From Primula veris (taxonomy: Eukaryota > Streptophyta > Magnoliopsida > Ericales > Primulaceae), in contig OY821746.1 of the NCBI GenBank assembly GCA_963682055.1, positions 12,637,992-12,701,991 on the forward strand: a DNA stretch of 64,000 bases, in the 5' to 3' direction. Position numbers and translations under genes: made by a program. The notes beneath the pieces were generated by a model. That model was given only the letters and a program-made list of their open reading frames with translations. It ran no database searches and was not told the origin of the DNA. Shown piece by piece: positions 12,786-25,500 of this stretch. The stretch's first letter is position 1, and each line of letters starts with the position of its first letter.

Positions 12786-14723
12786 ATATATATATATTCA
12801 TCATTAAAAGAATTATAACTTAATCAACATTAGTCATTTTCGAGTCTCTAGCTAGCTACAGAAGTCATGAAAAACTTTTTATGACTCTACAAAGATGTAC
12901 TTTGTTTGTGTGCAAGACATCATAATTCTATATTTATCGTATTTGATGACCACATCTTCAAGTGTCACTTCTTAGTCAAGCATATAATTAGTCTTCAATA
13001 AATAATCATTTTTGTTCAGAATATGAATTGTTTCCAAGTTTGACATGAAATATGATGAAAATGACGGATGTTTTGAGAAAATAATACCATAAATACAGTA
13101 TAAATAAATGAGTCAAATCACACATAAATATAGACGAAATAGTCCAATGTAAATAAACCGACATTGCGAATAATCAAATAATAAGATAGTCCAATAAACA
13201 ATGTAAATAATAAAAAAAGCCGGTCTTATCAAGTTATGCTAAATTTACCAAAAGTCGTCCTACACGAAAAATGTTGTAATGAAATTATGAAGGGTTATTT
13301 GAATCCCCAAATTGGAAAACTATATACTAATATGTGATACTTAGTCAATTAATCATGGTGTACTTATGTGTTTTCTTTAGTGTTTTAGGGTGTTTTCTTT
13401 AGTGTTTAGGGTCCCACTAAAAATCCAATTCCGTCGTCCGATGGTCTTTCAAAGAGAAACACACAAAGGGGAAAATAACTTTTAAAGGTCCCTTGATTAC
13501 AAAAAAAAACTTTTAAAGGTCCTTATCCAAAATTATACTCCACTTTCTTTGATTTTAATCTTTATAGTCCCTAAACTTGTTTCAGTAGGTAACAATACCC
13601 TTTGATAGTTCTTTTGATAAAGTTCCACAAATTGTGTTGGATGAATCAACGATTCAATAGGGTATAAGGATAGATTATTTTGGTTGATTAGAATCTAAGA
13701 AAAACAATGGGGCTCAATTATCCTAAAGTTTATTGCAAAATCCAAGCTTTGTTAAATGACCAGCCAAATGCATTACAATGCGCAACATAAACCGATTAGG
13801 GTGATAAGTTGATAAACTGTTTACGTTTAGAGATACCCAAAGTATTAAGAAACTGGTGAAAATTCCATGGACGAGGAAGTTAAATTGTATATCTAGATCT
13901 AGTTTCAAAGTTTATAACTTTTAGTAACACACCAATAGTATGTAAGATAATATGATGAATTAATTTGAGACTTTTTCCCTTTTATAAATAGACTAAACAT
14001 TAAAAAAAAAGACGCACATATTTTATTGGTTAAATGAATATCCAATAGAAGTTGTAAACCTCGAGTTTGTCATTTCTAAAGATAAAATATAATAAACTAT
14101 GTTAATTTTTACTCTAAAATAAGAATTATTTTCCCTCACAAGAAAAAAACACATGTCTGGATTTTGCCAAAAAAATGTGAATTTATCATTTTGGAGAGAA
14201 AATGAGTAGATTATGATAATATTTACTACTATTAACTATATTTTTTTCCCTAACCATAAACATTGCGTCACGATTTTGCAGAAATACTTCCTATTAAATT
14301 CGTAAATCGGTGTGTTCGTTATTAAACAATTAAAATCGTATATGTGTACCGTGACATACACTTCCTAATATGACATTAAAAGACTACTTTATAAACCGTC
14401 AAGATTTACTAAAGGGGTAAAAGAGATTAAATTAGTAAAGAAAGCATATCATTGAATAATAATGCAAAAGACGGATGATTAATAATCTCAAACACTATTT
14501 CCCCTCGTTTCAAAGAAGAAAGTTATTTATCATGTTTTGTTTTTCCCAAACTATAGTCTTATAATAGGTACACTTTAAGTTCGTTATAAACTCGTATTAA
14601 ATGACTATTCACAACAACAACTAATAGTATAATACTACATCATATTAATCAAACAAACATGGTAAGTATATTAACTATTCTAATTAACATTTCCTAATAT
14701 TCACGAAATGTCTGAAAATGATA
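12786..14723. other. Gene-free AT-rich stretch
   Basis: No gene on either strand. A small internal duplication, gtgttttctttagtgttt, occurs at about 13368 and 13390. Nothing else stands out. Confidence 0.5.
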
Positions 14724-14920
14724 AGTTGAAAACTCACACACTCTCGATCACACTACTCATCTCATCTATCTTATGTGATAGAGACTAAAACAAATTTACA
14801 CCAAACATATTTAATTGTTGACGGCTTTGATAGGTTGACAACTCACACAATCCCGACCATATTACTCACTTCATCTATTTTATGTGACAAGGACTAAAAC
14901 AAACTTACACTAAATATTTC
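14724..14920. repeat. Tandem duplication of about 110 bp
   Basis: 14724-14815 and 14832-14920 are diverged direct copies. Both contain actcacaca, tactca, catctat, ttatgtga and gactaaaacaaa in the same order. Not coding. Confidence 0.75.
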
Positions 14921-15294
14921 AAATACTTTTTTTTGCTTTATTTTGTTTCGATCCTTACGAACGTAGTTATACGAGTCACAGTTGCGAACGTATCGTTACC
15001 ACGAAAAATCAAATAATACTTTTTGTTTGGGTATAAAGGGAGGTAAATACTAACATAGTTTCGACATGTGACTGAAATGTGATGTAATTTAAATAACCAA
15101 GTACCAAAATTGTTAAATATTACTCATAAACATTGAGTAAAATTTCAAAAACTAGACAGGACGGCAAAGTTCACACAACCCCGCAAAAAAAAAAACAACG
15201 CAAATATAGATATAATACATATACATATATAGATATAGAGAGAGAAAACAAACGTTTTGAAAAACTTGTTTATCTCTTTTCTCCTCTATTCTTC

Positions 15295-15299
15295 ATACA

Positions 15300-15339
<40 letters not shown>

Positions 15340-15354
15340 TTGTTTTACATATAC

Positions 15355-15385
<31 letters not shown>

Positions 15386-15434
15386 ACGAGCTCCGTCCGA
15401 TCTGGCTGAGTGAGTTGATGAGACACCTCTAATG
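15295..15434 (+). promoter_or_regulatory. Promoter and leader candidate ending in ATG plus splice donor
   Basis: A TA microsatellite (from 15301) and a GA run (to about 15386) are followed by a GC-richer leader. It ends with ATG at 15432-15434, directly followed by a consensus donor GTAAGT. A tiny upstream frame (ATG AGA CAC CTC TAA) overlaps this ATG as TAATG. Sequence downstream is T-rich and intron-like. A one-codon exon in phase 0 would fit the myosin exon at 23448, so this is an alternative first exon for that gene; the competing site is 22510. Which one is used is not decided by the sequence. Confidence 0.4.
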
Positions 15435-15599
15435 GTAAGTAATTCGATTTATTTCACTTTTATCGTCACTATAATGGAGTTCATTTACTTCAATTGTGTT
15501 TTTAATATGTTTTTTTTAATGTTTGTTATGTTTGTTTAGTTGATTATGTGATGTGCCTTTTAATTTTTGGTGCGAGTTTGGATTTTGTTTGGTTATTAC

Positions 15600-16800
15600 T
15601 TATTAGGATTTGATTGAATATTATTATAGTGAATGACATAATTATTGTTCATGTTGTAGTGGTTTTGAATTTTGTTTAAATTTATAGGTTTCATTGGAAT
15701 ATTCTCATGGTGAGGTCGTTTTTTATATAATTATGTTTAAATTTGACTTTGTGAAGAAAATGTGCCAATTTCTAGTTTATGTTGTGGTTTATAAAGGGTT
15801 TTGAATTTGTTTAGATTTAGGGTTTAGTGGAATAAATATTGCGATGAAATTGGTTTGACCCTTAAAAGTGAGATATTTGAATCTTTGAAGTCTTTGTGCA
15901 GTTGATTATTTGTGAACCAATTCTTATGGTTTAAGAAAAGTTAGGTTTTTTCTTGGATATTAAGCTTCAATTAAGTAATATTTTTTATTCCTCCCTAAAA
16001 ATATGGGAAATTTAATTTGTGAAGGAAATGATACAATAATTCTTCATACTGTAATGTGTGTAAGGTTTTTTGGAAGTTAATTTTTTGAATATAGGATTTG
16101 ATGGAATACTGTTGTGGTGAAGGTTGATTATCTTTTAAATTCATGTTAAAATTTGAATTTATGAGGGAATATTCAGTTCATGTTGTAGTACATAAAGATC
16201 TTGAAATTTGTTTAGGGTTAGGGTTTTGGATGTTGTGCAAATCTTAGGCTTCATGATAAAGTTATTTTCCTCGAAAAATATATGAAATTAGAAATTGCGA
16301 AAAAATGAGCCAATTTTTGTTAATGTTGTAGTCTATAAAGGTTTGAAATTTATTTAGATTTAGGGTTTTGAAATTTGTTTAAATCTTAGATTGAATGGAC
16401 TTTTTCAAGTTAAAGGTTCTTTTCCCTCTAAAAATATTTAAAATTTGACTTTGTGAAGAAAGTGATATGATTTCTGTTTATGTTGTAGTCTATAAAGGTT
16501 CTGATTTTTTCGAAGGGTTAGGACAATGGACTATTTTCTGCAATGAAGGGTGTTTTCCCCTAAAAGTAAGAAAATTGAACTTGTGAAGAAAATGTTATAA
16601 ACATACTGTTCGTGATATAGTTCAGAGGCTTGAACTATGTTAAGGTGATACACGTCAACCTAATATTTGTGTGGTGAAGATGAAATTCCCCTAAAAGCAA
16701 TGATTTGAATTTGTGATGTCAATGATATGTATACTTTCCATGTTGTAGTTTATAACGATTTTGATTTTTGTGTTGTGTGTGGAGTTGAGAGAATTTATTA
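15600..16800. repeat. Degenerate tandem repeat, about 130-165 bp unit
   Basis: About eight diverged copies share the order atgttgtagt, tataaaggttttgaa, tttgtttagatttagggttt, a block near ggtgaag, then tttgnntttgtgaagaaaatg. Copies begin near 15650, 15780, 16045, 16180, 16318, 16478, 16612 and 16738. It sits in sequence that looks intronic if the leader at 15295-15434 is real. Confidence 0.7.
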
Positions 16801-18142
16801 TAGAACTTAAACTTCTGAAATTTGTCTCGTTATTTTAGTTCGATGGAGTTTTTATTGGGGAAGTTTTTTTGTCTCCCAAAACAGGGTAAATCAACATTAA
16901 TGTGGAATAAAAAAATTATTATATAAATGTTCATGTCTTAATGAGTATGGGGTTTTTGTTATGGAGATGTACTTGTTGATGAGTGAGAAATTTGTGACAA
17001 ATAAGTATGATGATTGTACGGCTGACCCCTCTTTAAAGAATTCAAACAATATAGAGGAAGTTATCTCGCTTATCTTGTCGGATCCTAATACAAAGTCATA
17101 AGTGTCGAAAACCATACCAAACGGCTTTATTTATTTGGTAACTGCATTAGGAAACTTCTCTGTTAATTATTAGCACCTTGATTTTAGTTTAAGAACAAAC
17201 TTACATTGACTATAAGCAATATTAGTATAGCCTGGCCTGGTTCGTAGTATCATATACGAGAATCGAACATTAAGTCTTATTAGTTCTATTGCAGTTTGCC
17301 TAATCAGTGATCTTTTGCCTGAACAACTAACTAGTATACACACACACATATAAATATGCATATACATATGTATATTTATTTATACATTGTATGTGTGTGT
17401 ATATATATGTACACTAGTAATCGCTGCCCATGCATTGCGTGTGCACGCAGTGGAATATATATGATCCGGGTAAATAAAGATAAAAATTTCAAAAATATTC
17501 AAAATATTGTTTGAATATATATAATAAATTAACAATTGTTTATAAGGAGGTAATATAATGTTTAGTTGTTAGACAAAAATACACGTAAGACGATTTTGTT
17601 CGGGATATGAATGGAATTGTGTTGAAAATAGCTTTTTTTGTTTGTTTGTTATTTATGTTTTGAATTGAATAAGTGTATAGAAGTAACTAGTAAAATAGAG
17701 TGAGGGCAATTTTGGAAAAAAGTGGCAAAATTTGACAGCTTAAAAAAACTTGAGTTTGCTTATTATAATAGTATGATATATATACGTATTTATACATCGT
17801 CGACGGTTTTTCATCGTTAAGAAGCGCTTGATGCATTTTCTTCCCGTAGATAATCGTCATCCTCTAAAACGTGAAAGTCCTTCCCACGTATATATAGTGT
17901 CATTTCTGAAGGTGAATCTCTGCTTCAACATCAAATGGTCTTTAGCACCATGTAGCTAGGACACTGATTTAGCTCTTACTTCCAAATGCTGATTGATTCC
18001 TTAAATCCTCAATTTGAGAGGTTTAAATTGGTTGGGTGCAGATGGAAATATTATTCTTGTTGCAATCGACAGAAATTTAAGTTCATCCGTAGCTTATCAA
18101 GTAGTCGAGGACATGCGTAGTTTGGATGAGTTGAGCATGTGG
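16801..18142. other. Stretch without a recognised gene, left of the copia element
   Basis: An AC/TA microsatellite lies at about 17337-17408. Near 18014-18147 a short open plus-strand frame (GNIILVAIDRNLSSSVAYQV) runs up to the copia insertion and is not continued on the other side. I do not recognise it and do not call it a gene. Confidence 0.4.
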
Positions 18143-18147
18143 AGGTT

Positions 18148-18366
18148 TGTAGGAGAAAATACTAGAAAACGTGAAAAGAAACTAGAGAGAAGAAAACTCT
18201 CTTTTTTATTATTATTATTTACTGATAAGAGCTACTTCAGTTTAAATAGAAATTACACAAACTTATGCTCCTAACAGTGAGGAGATAAGATAAAAAAAGA
18301 AAAACTAACATTCAAATTTGAACTCTGATCCCATAGAGATCAGATTAATTTCCTAACTTTTCTACA
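18148..18366 (-). repeat. 3' LTR of the copia element
   Basis: 219 bp, bounded by TG and CA. Compared with the other LTR it has 17 extra bases after gaactctgatc. The purine-rich tract (minus strand, ccaacttgaggggaag) abuts it at 18367-18382, which fixes it as the 3' LTR. Confidence 0.93.
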
Positions 18367-18428
18367 CTTCCCCTCAAGTTGGCGCGTAGATATTAATCAA
18401 GCCCAAATTGCATACGAAATGTTCAAAA

Positions 18429-21400
18429 TTATGTCTCAAGTCCCTTAGTTAAGATGTCGGCCGTTTGCCCACTAGAAGGCACAAACGATAAGCAAATAAT
18501 CCCAGCTTCAAGTTTCTCTTTAATGAAGTGTCAATCAATCTCAACATGATTCGTTCTGTCATGTTGGACATGATTGTGAACGATACTTATTGCAGCCTTG
18601 TTATCGCAATACAATCTTAGGGGCAGTTCCATAGTTGTCTTGAGTTCTTTAAGGATTCTATGTATCCACAATACCTCACAGGTCCCGTGAGCCATCGCTC
18701 TAAACTCAGCTTTAGCGCTACTTCTTGCCACGACAGTTTGCTTCTTGCTTCGCCATGTAAGCAAGTTTCCCCACACGAAGGTGCAATACCCCGATGTCGA
18801 TCTCCTGTCACTCACCGAACCTGCCCAATCGGCATCAGTAAATACTTCAACGCTTCTTTGATTTGTCTTTTTAAAAAATAGTCCTTTTCCCGTAGTAGAC
18901 TTCAAATATCTCAAAATTCGGTAGACGACCTCAAAGTGTTTTTCATAAGGTGCATGCATGAATTTATTAACAACACTGACTGAAAAAGCAATATCCGGCC
19001 GAGTATGTGATAAATATATTAACTTCTCGACCAACCTCTAGTATCTACTAGTATCAACGAGAACACGTCCTTTTTCCCAGAGCTTCACATTGGGATCCAT
19101 TGGAGTTTCAATTGGTCTGCAACCACTCATACCAGTTTCCTTAAACAAATCAAGAATATATTTTCGTTGCGATACGACAATGCCATTCTTTGAACGAGCA
19201 ACTTCCATGCCAAGAAAATATCTAAGCGCTCCCAAATCCTTGATTTCAAATTCTGTCACAAGCTTTCTTTTTAATCTCTCCATCTCAATCACATCATCAC
19301 CTGCCAGAATTATATCATCAACATAAACTATTAGTATAGAAACCTTGCTTTCAGAAGAGAATTTGAAAAACAATGTGTGATCTGTTTGTCCTTGAGAATA
19401 TCCTTGTCTTCTAACAGATTGAGTGAATTTCTCAAACCAAGCTTTTGGAGACTGTTTGAGACCATACAAAGACTTTCTTAGCTTACACATTCGTGAGCCA
19501 AAATTTCCTTCAAAGCCAGTTGGACTATCCATGTTTACTTCTTCCCCTAAGTCATCGTTGAGAAAGGCGTTCTTCACATTTAGTTGTTGCAACGACCAAT
19601 CCAGATTAGCTGCAATAGACAACAGTACTCTCACAGTGTTTAATTTTGCAACAGGAGCAAAAGTCTCGGAGTAATCAATGCCATGTGTCTGAGTGAATCC
19701 CTTCGCCACCAATCTAGCCTTGTATCTTTCCACTGAGCCATCAGAGTTGTACTTCACGGTAAAAACCCATTTACAACCCACAGTAGTCTTAACTTTCGGC
19801 AATGTTTCAACACTCCAGGTCTTGTTCTTCATCTCTTCAAGCACTGCTTCCTTCCACTTTGGAACTTTTAGAGCCTCGTGCACATTTTTAAGAATTTCTA
19901 CACTAGATAACTGAGAGGTAAAAGCCACAAAAGATGAAGACAGTTTCGAGTATGAAACATAATTAGACAAAGGATGACTAGTACTAGATCCTTTTCCTTT
20001 ACGAAGAGCTATAGGAATGTCAGAATCTCTAGATTCGAACCGACTGTTATGAAGAGGGAGATAGTTACCTATAACAGACTCGTATTCTTGATTTGTCCTT
20101 GGTTCGGAATCATGGCACTGCTGTAGAGTCGACTCGTCTTTCTTCTTCTTATTCTTTTTCCTCAAGTAGACATTCCCTTTCCAAGTCTGGTCATTTTGCT
20201 GGAATCTATTATTTATTCCTTTTACAGAATTGTCATGTTGTACTATTATAGTAGGTTGTTCTGTAGTTACAATTTGTACAACTTTTTCTGAATTTTGATT
20301 TTCATTTTGATTTTGTAATGTAGGCCTAGACTCTGACGAAACATCACTCACAGTAAGAGGAGTTTCAACGAAGGAGTCTTGGCCATTATCTGTAGGTGCA
20401 GAAGTACTAAGCATAGAATCTTGTGAGAAAAACCCATCAGTTAAGAGAAAAACATCACCAGAGTTGATAAATGAATCTTCTTTATAATTCTCTCCCTCAA
20501 GATTAATGTCGTTGAAAAAAAGTTGTTTTTCAAAAAATGTGACATCCATTATGACAAAAAAATTCTTCAGTATGGGGTCAAAACATTTATAGCCTCTTTG
20601 AGTTGGGGAGTAACCAACGAAGACACATTTTACAGCTCTAGGTTCAAGTTTCCAATTGTTTTATGTTCATGAACAAAGGCTGTACAACCAAATATCTTTA
20701 AAGGTAGATTAGTAGAAAGTCTAGAAGCCGGAAAAAAGTTTTTGAAAACTTGGAAAGGAGTTTGAAATTGTAAAACTCTTGAGGGCATTCTATATATTAA
20801 ATACGCAACGTTTAAAATAGCCTCTCCCCACAGATACTTAGGCACTTTAGTTGCAAAAAGTAGTGCACGAGCCATTTCCAACAAATGTTTATTTTTTCTT
20901 TCTGCAACACCGTTTTGTTGCGGTGTATTATTGCAAGAACTGTGATGAACTATGCCTTTTTCAAGAAATAAGTTTCCCAAAATCGAGTTAAAACTCTTTC
21001 CCATTATCACTTCTGAAAACTTGTATGTTAATTTGAAATTGGGTCTGCACCATATTGTAAAAGCTTTTAAACACATGTTCTACCTCTGAATTTTCTTTTA
21101 ATAAGTACACCCAGCAAAGTCGAGTATGATCATCCGTAAATGTGACGAACCATCTCTTTTTAGAAGTTGTACTTATTTTATTAGGACCCCAAACATCACT
21201 CTGAACTATATAGTAAAAGGCTTTGACGGTTTACATGGTTGTGAAGGAAAAAAAGTACGATGGTGTTTTGCAATTTCACATACTTCACAATGAAACAAGG
21301 ATGAGTCTTTATTGCCAAATAACTTAGGAAACAAATGTTTCAAATATTTGAAACTTGGGTGGCCTAATCTTAAATGCCATAACATAATGTTACTATCTGA

Positions 21401-22012
21401 AAGAGAAATAGATTCAAAACAGGAACTTACTCGTTGCGATTGACGCATTAACTCAGATCCATTGTCGAAGAAATAGAGGCCTCCACTTTGCTTAGCACTG
21501 CCAATCATCCTCCCCGATGTCAAATCCTGAAAAACACAATGACTTGGGAAAAATATAGTTTGACAGTTTTGATCACGAGCGAGTTTACTGACAGATAAAA
21601 TATTGCAAGAAAGTTTAGGAACATGAAGGACATCATAAAGAGTAAGTGATGGAGACACTACAATGGAACCTTTTCCTACAATGGCTGAAAGAGAGCCATC
21701 TGCGATCTTAATTTTTTCATTACCAGCACAAGGGTTATATGAAGAAAACAGGTTTGACAGTCCCGTCATATGGTCTGTTGCACCTGAATCGATGATCCAG
21801 GTACCTACAGGGTTGACACTAAGGAAAGCTGTTTTCGGGTAATTACCTTTTTGAGCTAAAGAATAAGAATGATTTTTCTGAGACTCGAGAAGTTTGTACA
21901 GTTGCTCTATCTGTTCTTTGGTAAAAGGAGACAAACTCGCAGTGCCTTCCCCTGGTGCTGCTGAGTCCTTGCTACCAGTTAAAGCCGTTTTCCACGGAGT
22001 TTGGTTTGTCAT
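18429..22012 (-). pseudogene. Broken copia polyprotein (protease, integrase, RT, RNase H)
   Basis: The frame opens at 22012 and is broken several times. Protease: IIDSGATDHM keeps its aspartate. The pre-integrase domain has the H-H-C-C knuckle (HLRLGHPSF, CEVCEIAKHH). A frameshift in a T-run near 21217 separates this from the integrase, which has SDVWGP, RSDNGK and AERKNKHLLEMA. A one-base insertion near 20990 and another shift near 20650 follow. The RT keeps YVDD, but the first catalytic aspartate is asparagine (QLNVKNAFLN instead of the family's DVKNAFLN). A TAG stop at 19038-19040 cuts RT from RNase H, and a TGA just before 18531 cuts the last segment, which ends with GQTADILTKG and a stop at 18429-18431. 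No gag is present. The element cannot supply its own proteins. Confidence 0.92.
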
Positions 22013-22040
22013 AGATAATCACTAGGTCAGAACATACGCA

Positions 22041-22050
22041 TCTGATACCA
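22041..22050 (-). other. Primer-binding site of the copia element
   Basis: The minus strand reads TGGTATCAGA immediately after the 5' LTR. This is the start of the complement of the initiator methionine tRNA 3' end, the usual primer of plant copia elements. The match fades after ten bases (TGCG instead of GCC). Confidence 0.85.
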
Positions 22051-22252
22051 CATATGAGAAAATACTAGAAAACGTGAAAATAAACTAGAGAGAAGAAAAC
22101 TCTCTTTTTTATTATTATTATTTACTGATAAGAGCTACATCAGTTTAAATAGAAAGCATACAAGCTTATGCTCCTAAAAGTGAGGAGATAAGATAAAAAA
22201 AGAAAAACTAACATTCAAATTTGAACTCTGATCATTTCCTAACTTTTCTACA
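22051..22252 (-). repeat. 5' LTR of the copia element
   Basis: 202 bp. The inner end has mutated (minus strand ...CTCATATG, against ...CTCCTACA in the partner), so the usual CA is lost. It is followed at once by the primer site. Confidence 0.92.
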
Positions 22253-22257
22253 AGGTT

Positions 22258-22509
22258 AAAAATCCTTTTATAGATGGACAAGGGAGAATGGTTCTATGAA
22301 CTCCACGAAAGATTGTACCATACTGCTCTTTTCTGCAATTGTTGGAGACCGCGATGCTCATTTGTTTAATTTGTTGAATTATTGGTGAACCCTATATTGA
22401 GGTAGCTAGCACATCCCCTGACATGTTTATAGTTAACCAATCCGATTTCCGAGATTTAGTTGTTGAAATAGACCATATATAGAGACGGGGAAATGAGAAG
22501 AAAGGGATA
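22258..22509 (+). promoter_or_regulatory. Short upstream region of the myosin coding start candidate
   Basis: This is the unique sequence between the copia element and the ATG at 22510. It contains a TATA-like tatatatag at about 22473, only about 35 bp before the ATG, which would leave a very short leader. A tiny frame (ATG AGA AGA AAG GGA TAA at 22493-22510) overlaps the ATG as TAATG, the same arrangement as at 15417-15434. Confidence 0.35.
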
Positions 22510-25500
22510 ATGGTGAGTGCTTGACTGCGAGATGTAGGGGAAATTGTAATTTAATTATTTAAGTCACGTATTTATTTGCTTTTTCTGTTGGTCAGAACTC
22601 GAGATTCTTGTGGTGCCGACGTGGGTTGTAGTTCCGTGTTGACCATTTTTATTCTCAAATAGCACATGCAAATTGTATCTTAATTAAGTTGTCTGAAAGT
22701 TTAATTCCTGCAGTTGCTATCTTGAGAGAAAGAAGGATATGTATGTTCTACTTCCACTATGCTGTCACAGAAGCTTTAATGATCATCTTATCAACTTTTT
22801 CCTGTCATAGTAATACCCTTCAGTTGCCACTTTTTTCCAGCAGCCCGTTAACAAAACCTGCCAATAAAATTGAACCCGGACCTAGAAATGGCTGGATGTA
22901 GATGTTAGTTTTCTGCATTCAATAGAGTGTAAAAGATTTTCAAAAGTTAGTTACATTCATGTTAAACTATTGAGCTCTGACAAATTATTAACTCACAAGT
23001 AAGGATTTTTTTACTCGTTATCCATAGTTCAATACACACTGAATATACTTACCTTGGTTATTCTTGAGTTTTGTGAATGTTCATGTGCAAATTTGCAATT
23101 GCGTAAGTTGCAACTCCATTAGCTTTTCTCTGGAATGCCTTCATATAGTAGTTTATAAATATAAAGGCTACTAAATCTGTAATTTCAGCTTCGATCCTTG
23201 AAGTGAATTTAATTATCTGTCCACTAAATGTATCTTGTAGTTAGCAACCGTGGGCCGTAGATATATGCTAATAAAAACACTGGTTTCGTACAATTTTACT
23301 TTTCTGTTTTTTTCTTTCTATTGCATTAGGACAATTAAGAGTTGGCAAATCAAGCTATAAAAACCTTTTGTTATTGACCCTGTTAGGTATAATGAGTCAG
23401 CATTTGACGTTTTTGACATCATGTCTTATTTGTCTATTCTTTCTCAGGTTGCTACGGTTAATATTATTGTTGGTTCACATGTTTGGTTGGAGGATCCAAA
23501 ATTGGCATGGATTGATGGTGAAGTTCTTCGTATCAATGGGCAAGAGGTCCATGTTAGGACTCTAAATGGAAAAACGGTAACTTGCATTATCCTCATGTTT
23601 TGTTCACTTTCTATTGCTTGCTTTGCAGTTTTAAACGATTATTTCTTGATAGTTAGCTTAATAGAATCTTTAATTACACTATGATTGAACTTGCACTTAT
23701 CAGTGAAACCTTAAATTTGAGCAAAAATCCTTTGACATATTAGGAGTAGGAAGTGCTATGGTTTTAGAGTCAATGAAGTTTTGTGGTTTTAATGATTTCA
23801 CGTGCTATCATTGCTTTGTTTTAAATGTGTGTTTATGAAAATTATGCCTCCTAAATCAGCATTCATTAAGTAAATTGTATAGATGGGAGACGGGTTACAA
23901 GGAAACCATGTCCTCAAAATTTGAAATTGATACTGGGAAAAGAAGTGTGATTTTGCATTTCCTTCTCGCTAAAAATTACTTCCATAACGGTGGATTTCAG
24001 CCTAGCCATGCCTAGAGTTTGCTAGTTTGATATGGCTAAGTAATCCTAATTATGCTGCTATAATTGTATGAAGAACCATTCCGCCTTGTAAAGTTCCACT
24101 AAATACTGCTTATCACCGGGACTTTGAAGTGTTTTTCCAGTGAGCTTCTTATAAATTCGTACTAACAAGGTCATGCTACAATTTGAGGTATATTTGTTGT
24201 TGGAGACATATTGTTTGCGAGAGTTCGAGTTGCAAATATTTAGTTTACATTATTCTCCTCACTACTAACAATTACTGATACCAAGTTTGAGAAATCCGTA
24301 ATGAGTTTGTCATGAGAACAGTTGTGCTAGGAAGTTTGTTATGTTTATTGGATTTGTGGGGAAGCAAGTTTATATTATTGTAAAAGAAGTCTACATTTTA
24401 AAATTGGAAAAGATTATATGAGCTCAATCATATAATATTTAAATCTGTAAAGTTTTGAGGTTGCATAGATGGCGCATAACCGTATATGGAGGCGAATAAC
24501 TTATTGGCTCTCTTGGAACTTTTTGCACTCCTTATAACAATATTTCAACTGATGGATCTGTTTGGAATATGTTGCCTGCGACTGTGAAGTTTTTTAATCC
24601 ATTTTAAAGAGTAATTTTGATATTTACTCAATTCGTGTATTTCATGAATCACAAAACAGTAAAAAATTGATTGCAGGTTAGCACAAATATTTCGAAAGTG
24701 TTTCCGAAGGATACTGAAGCTCCTCCTGGAGGCGTCGACGACATGACTATGCTTTCATATTTGCATGAACCGGGAGTTCTGCAAAATCTTGCAGCCAGAT
24801 ATGAGCTCAATGAAATCTATGTGAGATTCTTATTTTATCTCTAATTTTGTTTTGCACGTAACAGATGTTAAAAAAAACTTATTTTAAAGTGGATATTGTT
24901 GGATAAGATTAGACCAACTGTTGATGTTCTACTTTTGTTTTCACTCTCACAGACATATACTGGAAACATCTTGATTGCGATAAATCCTTTTCAAAGATTG
25001 CCTCATTTATATGATACACATATGATGGAGCAATATAAAGGAGCTGGATTTGGAGAACTTAGTCCTCATGTCTTTGCAGTTGCCGATGTTGCATATAGGT
25101 AATTTTAATTTATTTTTACTTCCTCCATCCCTAATAATTGTCTACTACACAATTTTAAAAGGTACTCGTTGCCAAACAATAGTTTAAACATTAAATTCCT
25201 TTTGGCCCGAAACATTACTAGTCCGAATAGGAAATTGTGGGTTTGATTCTCCCCAGGGTAAGTGTGAAACCCTGAGATCCCTTTAATAATTAATTAGCTT
25301 TTTCAGTTTGGGGTATGTTTTGCATCTTCTTATCTTGAAAGTGCAATTACGATATTTCCTTAAGAGCTATTATAATTCTCCAGAAGTTACACTTGTTTAA
25401 AAATGAAGGCGAATTTATTAGTCAGTTTGGTAATATATTACAGCTAACTTCGTTTTTGTCATGTAGGGCAATGATTAATGAGGGCAAAAACAACTCCATA

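Larger units (their letters stand above)
18148..22252 (-). mobile_element. Decayed Ty1/copia LTR retrotransposon
   Basis: The 4.1-kb element has two LTRs (18148-18366 and 22051-22252) and a perfect 5-bp target duplication AGGTT at 18143-18147 and 22253-22257. It is transcribed leftward. The domain order protease, integrase, reverse transcriptase, RNase H defines Ty1/copia. Only about 30 bp separate the primer site from the first coding ATG, and no capsid or zinc-knuckle region is present, so most of gag is gone. Three frameshifts, two stop codons and a changed catalytic residue make it inactive. The LTRs are roughly 95% identical apart from a 17-bp indel, so the insertion is fairly young. It lies 252 bp upstream of one candidate myosin start, in opposite orientation, or inside myosin intron 1 if the other start is used. 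Confidence 0.95.
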